A stretch of 64,000 nt of DNA, taken from Bacteroides intestinalis (GTDB lineage Bacteria; Bacteroidota; Bacteroidia; Bacteroidales; Bacteroidaceae). The DNA lies in assembly GCF_902364365.1 (NCBI RefSeq), contig NZ_CABJDN010000003.1:124001-188000 (forward strand). The letters run 5' to 3'. Below are positions 21,301 through 29,637 of the stretch, piece by piece (position 1 is the first letter of the stretch; each line of letters begins with the position of its first letter). Below the pieces are notes generated by a model that was given only the letters and a program-made list of their open reading frames with translations, had not been told where the DNA came from and ran no database searches. The position numbers and the translations under genes were made by a program.

Positions 21301-21718
21301 GTTCCTTCCGGGAAACCACCTTTTCTGCCAAAGCATCGGGATAAGTCACAACACAAAGTCCTTTCTCCCCTTTTTGTAAGCGGCTCAACACTTCTGTACG
21401 CAGAATTTCATTGGCCGCATCTTTCTGTCCGTATTTTATTGCCCTACGAAATGAAGAAGGAAAGAACAAAACTTTCTCAGTCCCCAATACTTGTGTTAAA
21501 TCATGGTAAAAATATCCCGCCTCTTCCAGATCGCCCAGAATAAAAACAAAAGGAAACTCTCCGCGTTGCACCAGCACGGACGAAAATAATGAAGCGGCAG
21601 AGGCACACAGCCCCCCGCAAAAAAGGGTGCGGACAGACGGATTCTTCAGCAGGCCACTTATAGCTTCCACATTGGGGTGAGTGGCATATCGTTGTTGTAG
21701 CTCGGTAATTGTCATCAT
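18323..21718 (-). CDS. mfd: Transcription-repair coupling factor Mfd
   Basis: This full-length 1131-residue Mfd is a DNA translocase that removes stalled RNA polymerase and recruits UvrA. The UvrB-like N-terminal part (about 1-440) is followed by the RNA polymerase-interacting domain (YVVHTDHGVGRF near 460). RecG-like helicase motifs are present: Walker A GDVGFGKTE near 600, the DEEQ box in LIIDEEQKFG, TMTATPIPRT, and the TRG motif region with QMRGRVGRS. A C-terminal UvrA-binding domain ends the protein. It begins with tandem ATG codons at 21718 and 21715; either could be used. It faces the HTCS gene and diverges from the glycosyltransferase gene. Confidence 0.97.
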   Translation of the reverse strand: MMTITELQQRYATHPNVEAISGLLKNPSVRTLFCGGLCASAASLFSSVLVQRGEFPFVFILGDLEEAGYFYHDLTQVLGTEKVLFFPSSFRRAIKYGQKDAANEILRTEVLSRLQKGEKGLCVVTYPDALAEKVVSRKELGDKTLKLHTGENVDTNFITEVLRSYGFEYVDYVYEPGQYAVRGSIIDVFSFSSEFPYRIDFFGDEVESIRTFEVETQLSKEKKDSIVIVPDLSRSLEQGDASGMVSFLDFLSANTVLAMRDLLWLRERIQTVHDETLTPQAIAAREAEESGCITLDGKLIDGSEFTLRALDFCRMEFGNKPTGTPDATVTFDTSAQPIFHKNFDMVAESFKEYMEKGYTLYICSDSMKQTDRIRAIFEDRGEEIAFTAVERTLHEGFADNALRLCIFTDHQLFDRFHKYNLKSDKARSGKVALSLKELNQFTPGDYVVHTDHGVGRFSGLVRIPNGDTTQEVMKLVYQNEDVVFVSIHSLHKVSKYKGKDGEAPRLNKLGTGAWEKLKERTKTKIKDIARDLIKLYSQRREEKGFQFSVDSFLQRELEASFIYEDTPDQSKATADVKADMESNRPMDRLVCGDVGFGKTEVAVRAAFKAVADNKQVAVLVPTTVLAYQHFQTFKERLKDLPCRVEYLSRARTAAQAKAVVKGLAAGDVNILIGTHRILGKDIQFKDLGLLIIDEEQKFGVSVKEKLRQLKVNVDTLTMTATPIPRTLQFSLMGARDLSVIQTPPPNRYPIQTEVHTFNEEVIVDAINFEMSRNGQVFLVNNRISNLPELKAMIERHIPDCRIAIGHGQMEPTELEKIIFGFVNYDYDVLIATTIIESGIDIPNANTIIINQAQNFGLSDLHQMRGRVGRSNKKAFCYLLAPPLSSLTPEARRRLQAIENFSDLGSGIHIAMQDLDIRGAGNMLGAEQSGFIADLGYETYQKILSEAVHELKTDEFADLYAEELKAEGGVISGEQFVDECQVESDLELLLPATYVTGSSERMLLYRELDSLTLDKDVEDFRTRLIDRFGPIPSETEELLRIVPLRRLAARLGAEKVFLKGGRMSLFFVSNPDSPYYQSQAFGKVIAYMMKYTRRCDLREQNTRRSMLVKDVKNVETAVSVLQEIVAMQVEEG

Positions 21719-21776
21719 AACGGGCGCGAAATTACTAAATAATCCTTAGATTTATTCGTATGTGGCAGAAAACACT

Positions 21777-21784
21777 TAACTTTG
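21777..21784 (+). promoter_or_regulatory. Promoter of the glycosyltransferase-pyrC group
   Basis: TAACTTTG matches TAnnTTTG, with a TTCG 18 bases upstream as a weak -33. It lies 22 bases before the ATG at 21807. Confidence 0.5.
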
Positions 21785-21806
21785 TTCCAAATTAGAACCC
21801 CCTTTT

Positions 21807-22565
21807 ATGAATATGCAGACATCGGACAGCATCGTTATCATTCCCACATACAACGAACGGGAAAACATCGAGAACATTATCCGCGCCGTTTTCGCCTTGG
21901 AAAAAGTATTCCATATCCTTATCATTGAAGATGGCTCGCCTGACGGCACCGCCAGCATCGTCAAAACGTTGCAGCAAGAGTTTCCCGAACGCTTATTCAT
22001 GATAGAGCGGAAAGGAAAATTAGGATTAGGTACCGCCTACATTGCCGGGTTCAAATGGTCTCTGGAACATAATTACGAATACATCTTCGAAATGGATGCT
22101 GATTTCAGCCACAATCCGGCCGACCTTCCCCGTCTATATAAAGCTTGTGCCGAAGAAGGTGCCGATGTTGCTATCGGTTCGCGGTATATCAGCGGAGTCA
22201 ATGTGGTAAATTGGCCCATGGGACGCGTGTTGATGTCTTATTTTGCCTCCAAGTATGTGCGCCTTATTACGGGTATCCCTGTACAAGATACAACTGCCGG
22301 GTTCAAATGCTACCGCCGCAGGGTTCTGGAAACGATTGATCTCGACGGTATCCGTTTCAAAGGTTATGCTTTCCAGATTGAAATGAAATTCACTGCCTAT
22401 AAATGCGGCTTCAAGATAGTAGAAGTCCCGGTTATCTTTATCAACCGTGAACTGGGTACTTCAAAGATGAACAGTAGTATCTTTGGAGAAGCTGTCTTCG
22501 GGGTTATCAAATTGAAAGTACATAGCTGGTTCCACAAGTACCCGAAAGCTGTGAAAAACGGTTAG
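21807..22565 (+). CDS. Polyprenol-phosphate mannosyltransferase-like GT2 enzyme (DPM1-like)
   Basis: This 252-residue family 2 glycosyltransferase resembles dolichol-phosphate mannose synthases. It has the nucleotide-binding start VIIPTYNERENIE, the IIEDGSPDGT motif, the metal-binding EMDADFSHNP segment near 95, and the QDTTAGFKCYRR region near 160. It lacks C-terminal membrane helices, so it would act at the inner face of the membrane on undecaprenyl phosphate. The product would supply a lipid-linked sugar for protein or envelope glycosylation; the sugar is not certain. It is followed 27 bases later by pyrC in the same direction. Confidence 0.9.
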   Translation: MNMQTSDSIVIIPTYNERENIENIIRAVFALEKVFHILIIEDGSPDGTASIVKTLQQEFPERLFMIERKGKLGLGTAYIAGFKWSLEHNYEYIFEMDADFSHNPADLPRLYKACAEEGADVAIGSRYISGVNVVNWPMGRVLMSYFASKYVRLITGIPVQDTTAGFKCYRRRVLETIDLDGIRFKGYAFQIEMKFTAYKCGFKIVEVPVIFINRELGTSKMNSSIFGEAVFGVIKLKVHSWFHKYPKAVKNG

Positions 22566-22592
22566 TGATTAACGAAAAATGATTAATAGAAG

Positions 22593-23939
22593 ATGAAAAG
22601 AACTCTGATACATAACGCTACAATAGTTAACGAGGGACGTTCCGTGCAAGGTTCCGTAGTAATTGAAAACGGAAAGATTGCCGAGGTATTGACTTATGGC
22701 AAAGAACTGTCCGCCCCTTGTGATGAAACAATAGATGCCACCGGCTGCTGTCTGCTTCCGGGTATCATTGACGACCATGTACATTTCCGTGATCCGGGAC
22801 TGACCCATAAAGCGGATATCTTTACCGAAAGCCGTGCAGCTGCTGCCGGTGGTGTCACTTCCATCATGGACATGCCGAACACACAGCCATTGACTACCAC
22901 TCTCGATGCACTTGAACAGAAATTCGATCTTCTGAATGAGAAGTGTATTGTCAACCATTCCTGCTACTTCGGTGCCACCAATAATAATTACACTGAGTTC
23001 AGCAAGCTGGACAAGCATCGGGTATGCGGCATCAAACTCTTTATGGGTTCCAGCACCGGTAATATGTTGGTAGACAAAAGTAACAGTCTGCTGAACATTT
23101 TCAACGGAACAGATATGCTGATCGCAACTCATTGTGAGAGCCAGGAAATTATCAAAAAGAATACTGAATATTACAAAGAAATGTTCAGTAACGCACCGGA
23201 AATCCCAATCAGTAAACATCCTAACATACGTTCTGCAGCAGCGTGTTATTCCTCATCGCAACTTGCTATACGTATGGCAAGTTTGGCCGGTGCACGCTTG
23301 CATGTGCTGCATGTTTCTACTGCAAAAGAATTGCAACTGTTCAGCGATGCTCCATTGGAAGATAAACATATTACAGCCGAAGCCTGCATTGCACATCTGC
23401 TATACCGCCAACAGGATTATAAAGAACTGGGAACCCGCATCAAATGTAATCCTTCCATTAAGAAACAAGCTGACCGCGATGCCTTACGGAATGCAGTCAA
23501 CACCGGAGTTATCGATGTCATTGCTACCGACCATGCACCCCACCTGCTCAGTGAGAAAGAAGGTGGTGCCCTGAAAGCAATGTCGGGTATGCCAATGATT
23601 CAATTCTCCTTGGTCAGTATGCTTGAACTGGCGGAGAAAGGCATTTTTTCTATCGAAACCATTGTTGAGAAGATGTGTCATGCCCCTGCCCAGATATATG
23701 GTATCTGCAATCGCGGTTATATTCGCGAAGGCTATCAGGCCGACCTCGTACTTGTCAGTCATGGCGAACGTTGGGAAGTCAATACTGAGAATATACTCAG
23801 CAAATGCGGCTGGAGTCCGCTCGAAGGTAATTCTTTCCGTTGGAAAGTAGAAAAGACATTTGCGAACGGACATCTGATATATAGTGACGGTCAAGTAGAT
23901 GATACTTACCGCGGTGAAGAACTGAGATTCGATTATTAA
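22593..23939 (+). CDS. pyrC: Dihydroorotase
   Basis: This 448-residue class I dihydroorotase converts N-carbamoyl-aspartate to dihydroorotate in pyrimidine synthesis. The zinc motif DDHVHFRDPG is near residues 62-71. The lysine expected to be carboxylated lies in GIKLFMGSS near 150, and the TDHAPH motif with the catalytic Asp is near 312. The length and order fit the family. It sits between a DPM1-like glycosyltransferase and the MetH activation-domain gene, all on the plus strand with short gaps. Confidence 0.96.
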   Translation: MKRTLIHNATIVNEGRSVQGSVVIENGKIAEVLTYGKELSAPCDETIDATGCCLLPGIIDDHVHFRDPGLTHKADIFTESRAAAAGGVTSIMDMPNTQPLTTTLDALEQKFDLLNEKCIVNHSCYFGATNNNYTEFSKLDKHRVCGIKLFMGSSTGNMLVDKSNSLLNIFNGTDMLIATHCESQEIIKKNTEYYKEMFSNAPEIPISKHPNIRSAAACYSSSQLAIRMASLAGARLHVLHVSTAKELQLFSDAPLEDKHITAEACIAHLLYRQQDYKELGTRIKCNPSIKKQADRDALRNAVNTGVIDVIATDHAPHLLSEKEGGALKAMSGMPMIQFSLVSMLELAEKGIFSIETIVEKMCHAPAQIYGICNRGYIREGYQADLVLVSHGERWEVNTENILSKCGWSPLEGNSFRWKVEKTFANGHLIYSDGQVDDTYRGEELRFDY

Positions 23940-23954
23940 TACTAAAATTTAGCG

Positions 23955-24857
23955 ATGAATAATTCAGTGGATAAGGTATTGACGTATACCATTCACGAGG
24001 TTGCTCCATATATCAACTGGATATATTTCTTTCACGCATGGGGTTTCCAACCCCGTTATGCAGCCATTGCCGATATTCACGGATGCGACTCCTGCCGTGC
24101 CTACTGGCTCACCACCTTTCCTGAAGAGGAACGTGCCAAAGCGGCTGAAGCCATGCAGCTATTTAAGGAAGCGAACCGGATGCTGAACCAACTGGATGAA
24201 AATTACCATGTCCACACCATTTTCCGTCTATGTGAAGCCAATGCCGATGGAGATAACCTGATACTGGATGGAAAGCTTTTTCCTTTACTCCGCCAGCAGA
24301 TCCCACATCCCGATGGTAGTCCCTTTCTTTGTCTTAGCGACTTTGTCCGTCCGCTATCTTCAGGTATTCCTGATACGGTAGGTATTTTCGCTGCATCGTG
24401 TGACGGAGAAGTGGAACTTCTATATGAAAACGATCCCTACAAACGCATGTTGGTGCAGACACTTGCCGACCGGCTTGCCGAAGCAGCAACAGAGAAGATG
24501 CATGAATACGTACGCAAGGTTGCCTGGGGATATGCTAAAGATGAGAACCTTTCTATTCCGGATTTGTTGAGAGAAAAGTTCCAGGGCATACGACCTGCCG
24601 TAGGCTACCCCTCCCTGCCCGACCAGTCTGTCAATTTCCTATTGAACGACTTGCTTCATATGGAGCAAATAGGTATTACTCTGACTGAAAATGGAGCTAT
24701 GCGTCCGCATGCCACAGTCTGTGGACTGATATTGGCACATCCGGCTGCACGCTATTTCGCTGTTGGCAAGATAGGTAATGACCAACTGGAAGATTATGCA
24801 CGACGCAAGAAGATGTCCGTAGAGGAAATCAGAAAATTTTTGGCTGCAAACCTGTGA
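23955..24857 (+). CDS. Free-standing MetH activation domain protein
   Basis: This 300-residue protein resembles only the C-terminal activation domain of cobalamin-dependent methionine synthase. The family motifs are present: GYP-SLPDQ near residue 220 (consensus RPA-GYP--PD) and HPAARYFAVGKI near 265, which in MetH contact S-adenosylmethionine and cobalamin during reductive reactivation. A separate polypeptide implies that the catalytic MetH of this organism lacks this domain and is reactivated in trans; that is inference. The gene begins 15 bases after pyrC. The cysteines near the N-terminus (DSCRAYW) are not part of the known motif. Confidence 0.82.
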   Translation: MNNSVDKVLTYTIHEVAPYINWIYFFHAWGFQPRYAAIADIHGCDSCRAYWLTTFPEEERAKAAEAMQLFKEANRMLNQLDENYHVHTIFRLCEANADGDNLILDGKLFPLLRQQIPHPDGSPFLCLSDFVRPLSSGIPDTVGIFAASCDGEVELLYENDPYKRMLVQTLADRLAEAATEKMHEYVRKVAWGYAKDENLSIPDLLREKFQGIRPAVGYPSLPDQSVNFLLNDLLHMEQIGITLTENGAMRPHATVCGLILAHPAARYFAVGKIGNDQLEDYARRKKMSVEEIRKFLAANL

Positions 24858-24917
24858 TTATCCGACTCCCTTTGCGACTAACAGTACAAAAGCAATTCAA
24901 GAAGCAAGAAAAAGACG

Positions 24918-25403
24918 ATGGAGAATGTAGAACAAGAGTTCCTGTCCGTAATACGGGAGTATGAACGTGTCATATACAAAGTGTGCTATTTGTATACTAC
25001 GCCGAATGCTACCCTGAACGATCTATACCAGGACGTTGTGCTCAATCTGTGGAGGGCCTATCCCAAGTTCCGACGGGAGTGTAAAGTCTCCACATGGATT
25101 TACCGCATCGCTTTAAATACTTGCATCAGCTTTATCCGTAAAGAAAAGAACATCCCCGAAATCGTGACCTTGAGTCAAGATTCCGACCGGATGGAAGAAT
25201 TGGACGAGACACAAAACATGTTAAAGCAACTCTATCGGATGATCAACCGACTGGGACAACTGGAAAAATCCATAATTCTGCTTTACCTGGAAGAAAAAAG
25301 CTACGAGGAAATTGCTGAAATTACCGGTCTGACAATAACAAACGTCGCTACCAAAATCAGCCGGATTAAGGACAAACTTAGAAAAATGAACAAGGAGGAA
25401 TAA
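24918..25403 (+). CDS. ECF-type sigma-70 factor
   Basis: This 161-residue protein has sigma region 2 (LYQDVVLNLWRAYPKFR, with STWIYRIALN) and region 4 (EEKSYEEIAEITGLTITNVATK, a helix-turn-helix). It has no other domains, as in extracytoplasmic-function sigma factors. The next gene follows with a one-base gap and encodes a membrane protein with a short cytosolic N-terminus, which is the usual layout for a sigma and its membrane-bound antagonist. The promoter and targets are not visible. No FecR-type anti-sigma or SusC with an STN domain is nearby, so it is not an obvious PUL sigma. Confidence 0.92.
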   Translation: MENVEQEFLSVIREYERVIYKVCYLYTTPNATLNDLYQDVVLNLWRAYPKFRRECKVSTWIYRIALNTCISFIRKEKNIPEIVTLSQDSDRMEELDETQNMLKQLYRMINRLGQLEKSIILLYLEEKSYEEIAEITGLTITNVATKISRIKDKLRKMNKEE

Positions 25404-25404
25404 T

Positions 25405-26031
25405 ATGGAACTGGATGAACTGAAGAAATCTTGGAACGCGCTGGACGAGCAATTGAAGAAAGAGCCGATTGCCGACGAAAAGCAGATTGCAGGCATGATT
25501 GCCGAATACAAGGCAAACGCACGCAAAAGCATAGGGCGTCTTACGGGTTGGCAGCGCTTCTCCATAGGCATCGGAGTAGTAGGGCTTGCTCTCCTTCTGG
25601 TTATTTGGTTATTGCCATCCATTTTTCAAATCACCGAAGAATGGCAACCTAAGATTAATACACTCGTAATCTTTGTTGGAATCAGTATTCTGATAGGTAT
25701 CTGGTGGGATCATAAAAACTATCGCTGGATAAGGAACACAAGGATTGACGAAATGCCCGTAGCTATTGTCAGTAAGCGTATGGCCAGTTTCCGTCGATGG
25801 ACAAGGTATGAGATTATCGCCATTACCGTATGGGTAATTATATTCAATGTTCTTAATTATTGGGTGATGGGATATTATAAGGCATCCTTTGGCGTCCAGG
25901 CTACCTTGATCGCATTCTTTGTGCTCTGCGACGTTGCCATCATTTACCTGTTATACAAGAAAGTAGCTTATAAACATCTTAACGATATCAAGAAGAATAT
26001 AGAAGAATTAGAAGATATATGCACAGAATAA
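25405..26031 (+). CDS. Multi-pass membrane protein, possible anti-sigma partner
   Basis: This 208-residue protein has a charged N-terminal 50 residues (ELDELKKSWNALDEQLKK) and then four predicted membrane helices at about 52-73, 84-101, 133-152 and 160-182. The N-terminal helix could bind the sigma factor encoded directly upstream. The start is one base after the sigma stop, so translation is coupled. It ends inside the start of the phosphoesterase gene with a 13-base overlap. I do not recognise a zinc-binding anti-sigma motif, so the role is inferred from position and topology. Confidence 0.7.
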   Translation: MELDELKKSWNALDEQLKKEPIADEKQIAGMIAEYKANARKSIGRLTGWQRFSIGIGVVGLALLLVIWLLPSIFQITEEWQPKINTLVIFVGISILIGIWWDHKNYRWIRNTRIDEMPVAIVSKRMASFRRWTRYEIIAITVWVIIFNVLNYWVMGYYKASFGVQATLIAFFVLCDVAIIYLLYKKVAYKHLNDIKKNIEELEDICTE

Positions 26032-27182
26032 CCTTACTCCTTATCCTTTTTCTACTGATTCCTGATGCGTACATCTATTTTATGTACATTATCCGGAAAA
26101 CCAAAAACATCTGGTTACGTATTGCCCACTGGATACCCACCCTCTTATTAATTGCAGGTTACTTTCTGTTGATGCAAGGCATAGGTGAAAATGCAATGGC
26201 ACACCATGCCCAGGCCATTGGAAGGCTGGCTATTGCTATTTTCCTGTTTGCCATACCCAAAACGATATTTATGATATGCTCGCTGGTGGGATTACCTTTC
26301 CATTATCTACTGCGCTGGCCCCGTTCGCCATTTACAGCTGTAGGATTGGTGCTGGGAGTAGTCAGTTTCTTCAATATCCTTTATGGCACACTGGTAGGCA
26401 TCAGTAAGTTTGAAGTAAAAGAAATAGAGTTCCATCACCCGAACCTGCCCAAAGCATTCGATGGATACCGCATCGTACAGTTATCGGATATACATATCGG
26501 CAGCTGGATAGAGAATGAAAAGCCTGTCCATGAACTGGTAAAATTGGTCAATGAACAAGAACCAGATTTAATTGTGTTCACCGGTGACTTGGTGAATCAA
26601 CGAAGCTGTGAGCTGGAAGGTTTTCAAAATATTCTGTCGCAACTGCATGCCAAAGATGGAGTATATTCTATTCTGGGTAACCATGACTACGGAAGTTACT
26701 ACCGTTGGAAAGACCTGAAAGAACAGGTGAATAACCTCGACAACCTGGTGCATATGGAAAAGGCAATGGGATGGAAACTACTGAATAATGAACATACTAC
26801 ATTATACCATCAGGGAGATAGTATAGCCCTTATTGGTGTGGAAAATGATGGAGAACCACCCTTTTCCCAATTTGCCGACTTAAAGAAGGCTGCTGAAGGA
26901 ACAGACGGTATGTTTCGTGTTTTGTTGAGCCACAATCCTACCCATTGGCGGCGGGAAGTATTGCCGAACACAGACATTGAGCTAATGCTTGCCGGACATA
27001 CTCATGCAATGCAGGCCATTATGTTCGGCCATTCACTCGCGTCACTGATTTATCCCGAATGGGGAGGAATGTATACAGAAGGTGACCGGGGACTATACGT
27101 CAATATAGGTATCGGTTATGTCGGATTGCCATTCCGCTTTGGAGCATGGCCCGAAATTACGGTGCTGACGTTGCGTAACTAA
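26019..27182 (+). CDS. Membrane-anchored metallophosphoesterase
   Basis: This 387-residue protein has about four N-terminal membrane helices (residues 1-130) and a calcineurin-like phosphoesterase domain from about 150. All metal motifs are present: SDIHIG, TGDLVNQ, GNHDYG, a later His in LLSHNPTH, and GHTHAMQ near 325. This is the YkuE/YpbG-like layout. Likely substrates are phosphorylated lipids or nucleotides, but none can be named. It is the third gene of the sigma-factor operon and overlaps the upstream gene by 13 bases. It converges on the 27198 gene with a 15-base gap. Confidence 0.9.
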   Translation: MHRITLLLILFLLIPDAYIYFMYIIRKTKNIWLRIAHWIPTLLLIAGYFLLMQGIGENAMAHHAQAIGRLAIAIFLFAIPKTIFMICSLVGLPFHYLLRWPRSPFTAVGLVLGVVSFFNILYGTLVGISKFEVKEIEFHHPNLPKAFDGYRIVQLSDIHIGSWIENEKPVHELVKLVNEQEPDLIVFTGDLVNQRSCELEGFQNILSQLHAKDGVYSILGNHDYGSYYRWKDLKEQVNNLDNLVHMEKAMGWKLLNNEHTTLYHQGDSIALIGVENDGEPPFSQFADLKKAAEGTDGMFRVLLSHNPTHWRREVLPNTDIELMLAGHTHAMQAIMFGHSLASLIYPEWGGMYTEGDRGLYVNIGIGYVGLPFRFGAWPEITVLTLRN

Positions 27183-27197
27183 TACATAATAAGATTT

Positions 27198-29129
27198 TCA
27201 TTCATACCCAACAAAACGTTGCTTACCTTCTTCAATATAGAAGACTTGTTCTTCTTTGCCCCGAGTAAGATTACGCAACCACAATAAAGCTCCATCCGGT
27301 ATATTCGTATAAATCAATTCATAGGTAGTAGCTGTCTGTTTGCCAAGTGATTTCCAGCCCATCACACCATCTTGATAAAAAAGTTCATAGCTATTACCGG
27401 GCGTAATAAAATTATCGTCATTACGGGGAACAAACAATATTTTCCTGATCCAAGTAGGATTTTGTAAATCAAACGTTACTGTGCCATTTGCTTCCTCAGA
27501 AAAGAAAAATGTAAGCCAGTCACCATCATTCGCTTTATCCATAGCATGTGCAGGATTGCCATCAACAGGAGGACAACTTAATATAGCCTTCGAAGAAATT
27601 GCCACATCATCATGAAGATTCTCATAAAAAGCCAACTCTGCAACCTCCGCACGCCAACCATCACGGGGAACAAAACGTACATAACGGTAAGGGCGTGAAG
27701 GATGAGATGGATAAAAGTTCACATTCACCCGCGGTGTATCCGTAATACAATACAAAATTTCCTTATTGCGGAAATTGACATCATTGCTTCCTTCTATTTT
27801 AGAACCGGTCATCCACGACATATACTCAAGAATATGATTCTGCAATGGATACTTTCGTTTAATAGACAGAGAAACATTCTTGTCCATATCCGGGACAAAA
27901 GTCCGTACCGTATCATCCTTTATCATAAACGGATAACCGCATGGTTGGAAAAGTCCTTTCTCATTGCACAAAGGCTGATAGATGACCTCCGGCTCAATAT
28001 TCCTCACAATAGCCTGATCACCATCCCGTAAAGCTACGTCCACCGGAACATAACCGAACGGTGTAAAAATTCCTAAAGCCACAAATCTACCTTTAACCTT
28101 CCCGTCTATCCCGACTGGATACTCATTGCTCCCGAAATATTCCTCTGTCACATCTTTCAATAAAGGGTTCCGAACCACCGGAGGAGTATTATTATCCTTA
28201 TATACTCCCTGATATTTTTCCTCTTGAACTCCATACTGCATACGATAAACCTTTCCCTTTTTACGCCCATCAGTCATCCCGACTGCCAGATCCCGGGAAT
28301 CCATGTACCAAAAGGAAAGGGGTTTTCCATCCGTGTTTTTAAGTATATTCCAGACATGTGAATTTTGATTGGAAGGAGAATACAGATATTCATCTATCCC
28401 CACAGGAAAACCCAACGACCGGAATATATATACTGTATGATCCGTCGTCTCCTTACAAGTGCCCAACCTGTATTTCAACAGATATTTAGCACCCAAATGC
28501 GGTAAATCAAAATCTGAATTAGGAGAAAAAGGGGTTTCATACTTCAAGTATTTATTCAAAGCATCGGCAGCTTCGAGGATATTCTCCCCCTGATAAAGAG
28601 AATCCAGTATAGGATGGTAATGATCATAATAAGCCTTCCGCCAACTTTCCAAAGGTTCATCACCCACACGATATGGTAATATCCATTCACAAAAATCATC
28701 AAACGAATAGTATTTGGCCCAAGGCACCCTATTCCAAGTTTCGAAGGCCACGTCTATATTCTCTATTAAAAGAGCTGCTGTCATTCGCTGCACATCCTGC
28801 AACATAGGCAATGATTTATAATTAAAAGACTTCCACTTTCTTTTTCTTTCACTATCCGGAATATAACCATCTCCCAATGGAGCAGTACCCAGTACCGCCT
28901 TCACACTGTCCAGCCGCGCATCCTCATAACCATAATGGTAAGGCATATTCTCAATCAAAAAGCATGCTGCTTTATACTTAAGACTATCATCTTTATAGTA
29001 TTGGAGTACCTTTTCCAACTCTGTTCTATTTTCACCGGCCAAGGTCAAAGCCCGTTCCAAGCGATCTTGGGTATCCATACATGAAAAGAGAAATAAAGCC
29101 ACAACTATCAGAAAAAAGTTCCTATGCAT
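27198..29129 (-). CDS. Transglutaminase-like lipoprotein with C-terminal binding module
   Basis: The protein is 643 residues from the ATG at 29129, which begins a lipoprotein signal ending in LFSC. A transglutaminase-like cysteine-protease fold is centred on Cys225 (GTCKETTDH), His258 (NSHVWN) and an Asp in WYMDSRD. The C-terminal 150 residues resemble a discoidin-type sugar-binding module (WLTFFFSEEANGTVTFDL). It would sit on the outer membrane or cell surface and could cleave peptide or amide bonds or bind glycans. The preceding LuxR-like gene ends about 54 bases upstream. A TTG at 29186 overlapping that stop gives a longer reading that lacks a signal peptide start. The substrate is unknown. 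Confidence 0.78.
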   Translation of the reverse strand: MHRNFFLIVVALFLFSCMDTQDRLERALTLAGENRTELEKVLQYYKDDSLKYKAACFLIENMPYHYGYEDARLDSVKAVLGTAPLGDGYIPDSERKRKWKSFNYKSLPMLQDVQRMTAALLIENIDVAFETWNRVPWAKYYSFDDFCEWILPYRVGDEPLESWRKAYYDHYHPILDSLYQGENILEAADALNKYLKYETPFSPNSDFDLPHLGAKYLLKYRLGTCKETTDHTVYIFRSLGFPVGIDEYLYSPSNQNSHVWNILKNTDGKPLSFWYMDSRDLAVGMTDGRKKGKVYRMQYGVQEEKYQGVYKDNNTPPVVRNPLLKDVTEEYFGSNEYPVGIDGKVKGRFVALGIFTPFGYVPVDVALRDGDQAIVRNIEPEVIYQPLCNEKGLFQPCGYPFMIKDDTVRTFVPDMDKNVSLSIKRKYPLQNHILEYMSWMTGSKIEGSNDVNFRNKEILYCITDTPRVNVNFYPSHPSRPYRYVRFVPRDGWRAEVAELAFYENLHDDVAISSKAILSCPPVDGNPAHAMDKANDGDWLTFFFSEEANGTVTFDLQNPTWIRKILFVPRNDDNFITPGNSYELFYQDGVMGWKSLGKQTATTYELIYTNIPDGALLWLRNLTRGKEEQVFYIEEGKQRFVGYE

Positions 29130-29182
29130 AATTCTGTCATTATTTAGATAATAATATAGAGGTTTCAATCGATATAAAAGTC

Positions 29183-29620
29183 TCAATGCCGCCGTATATA
29201 TTCATCAAAACTATCTGTACCCGATAAAGACAACTTTATCTTGATACGCTGCTTTGCTTTCAGTACAGACTTCGGAGTAATATTAAAAAGAAGAGAAATA
29301 GCCTTATTGGTTAACCGGGCACGCACCAGATAGCACAACTTCAATTCTTGCTGGCTCAGATGGTTTGTCTCCAGATCAGCCGGAAGCCAATCATCACCAT
29401 AAAGCAAATCAATCACTGCAAATAAATTCTGCCATTCGTATTCATTCCTTATAATTCCATAGGCAGGAGTCAGATGTAGCTTGAGTAGTTGACTCAAAGC
29501 CAACATACGCGAAGAAGAACCGGACAAAGCGGAAAAGTCTTCAAAACGTTTTAATTCTTTAGTCAGTTGTTTATTTCTGAACAACAGGCAAGAGCACCAG
29601 TTATCGTTATATGTATCCAT
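29183..29620 (-). CDS. LuxR-type helix-turn-helix protein
   Basis: This 145-residue protein has a C-terminal GerE/LuxR-like helix-turn-helix: the stretch around residues 88-128 (LSQQELKLCYLVRARL, then TNKAISLLFNITPKSVLKAK). The N-terminal part has no receiver or recognised sensor domain, so its signal is unknown. It follows the O-antigen-ligase-like gene by 17 bases on the same strand and precedes the transglutaminase-like lipoprotein. It may regulate the downstream lipoprotein gene or the NVEALA cluster that ends here; this is inference. Confidence 0.7.
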   Translation of the reverse strand: MDTYNDNWCSCLLFRNKQLTKELKRFEDFSALSGSSSRMLALSQLLKLHLTPAYGIIRNEYEWQNLFAVIDLLYGDDWLPADLETNHLSQQELKLCYLVRARLTNKAISLLFNITPKSVLKAKQRIKIKLSLSGTDSFDEYIRRH

Positions 29621-29637
29621 AGCTTATCTCATTTTTA

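Noticed and set aside
20489..21379. 296-codon plus-strand frame inside mfd
   Set aside because: It is the antisense shadow of mfd, which has full family motifs on the other strand.
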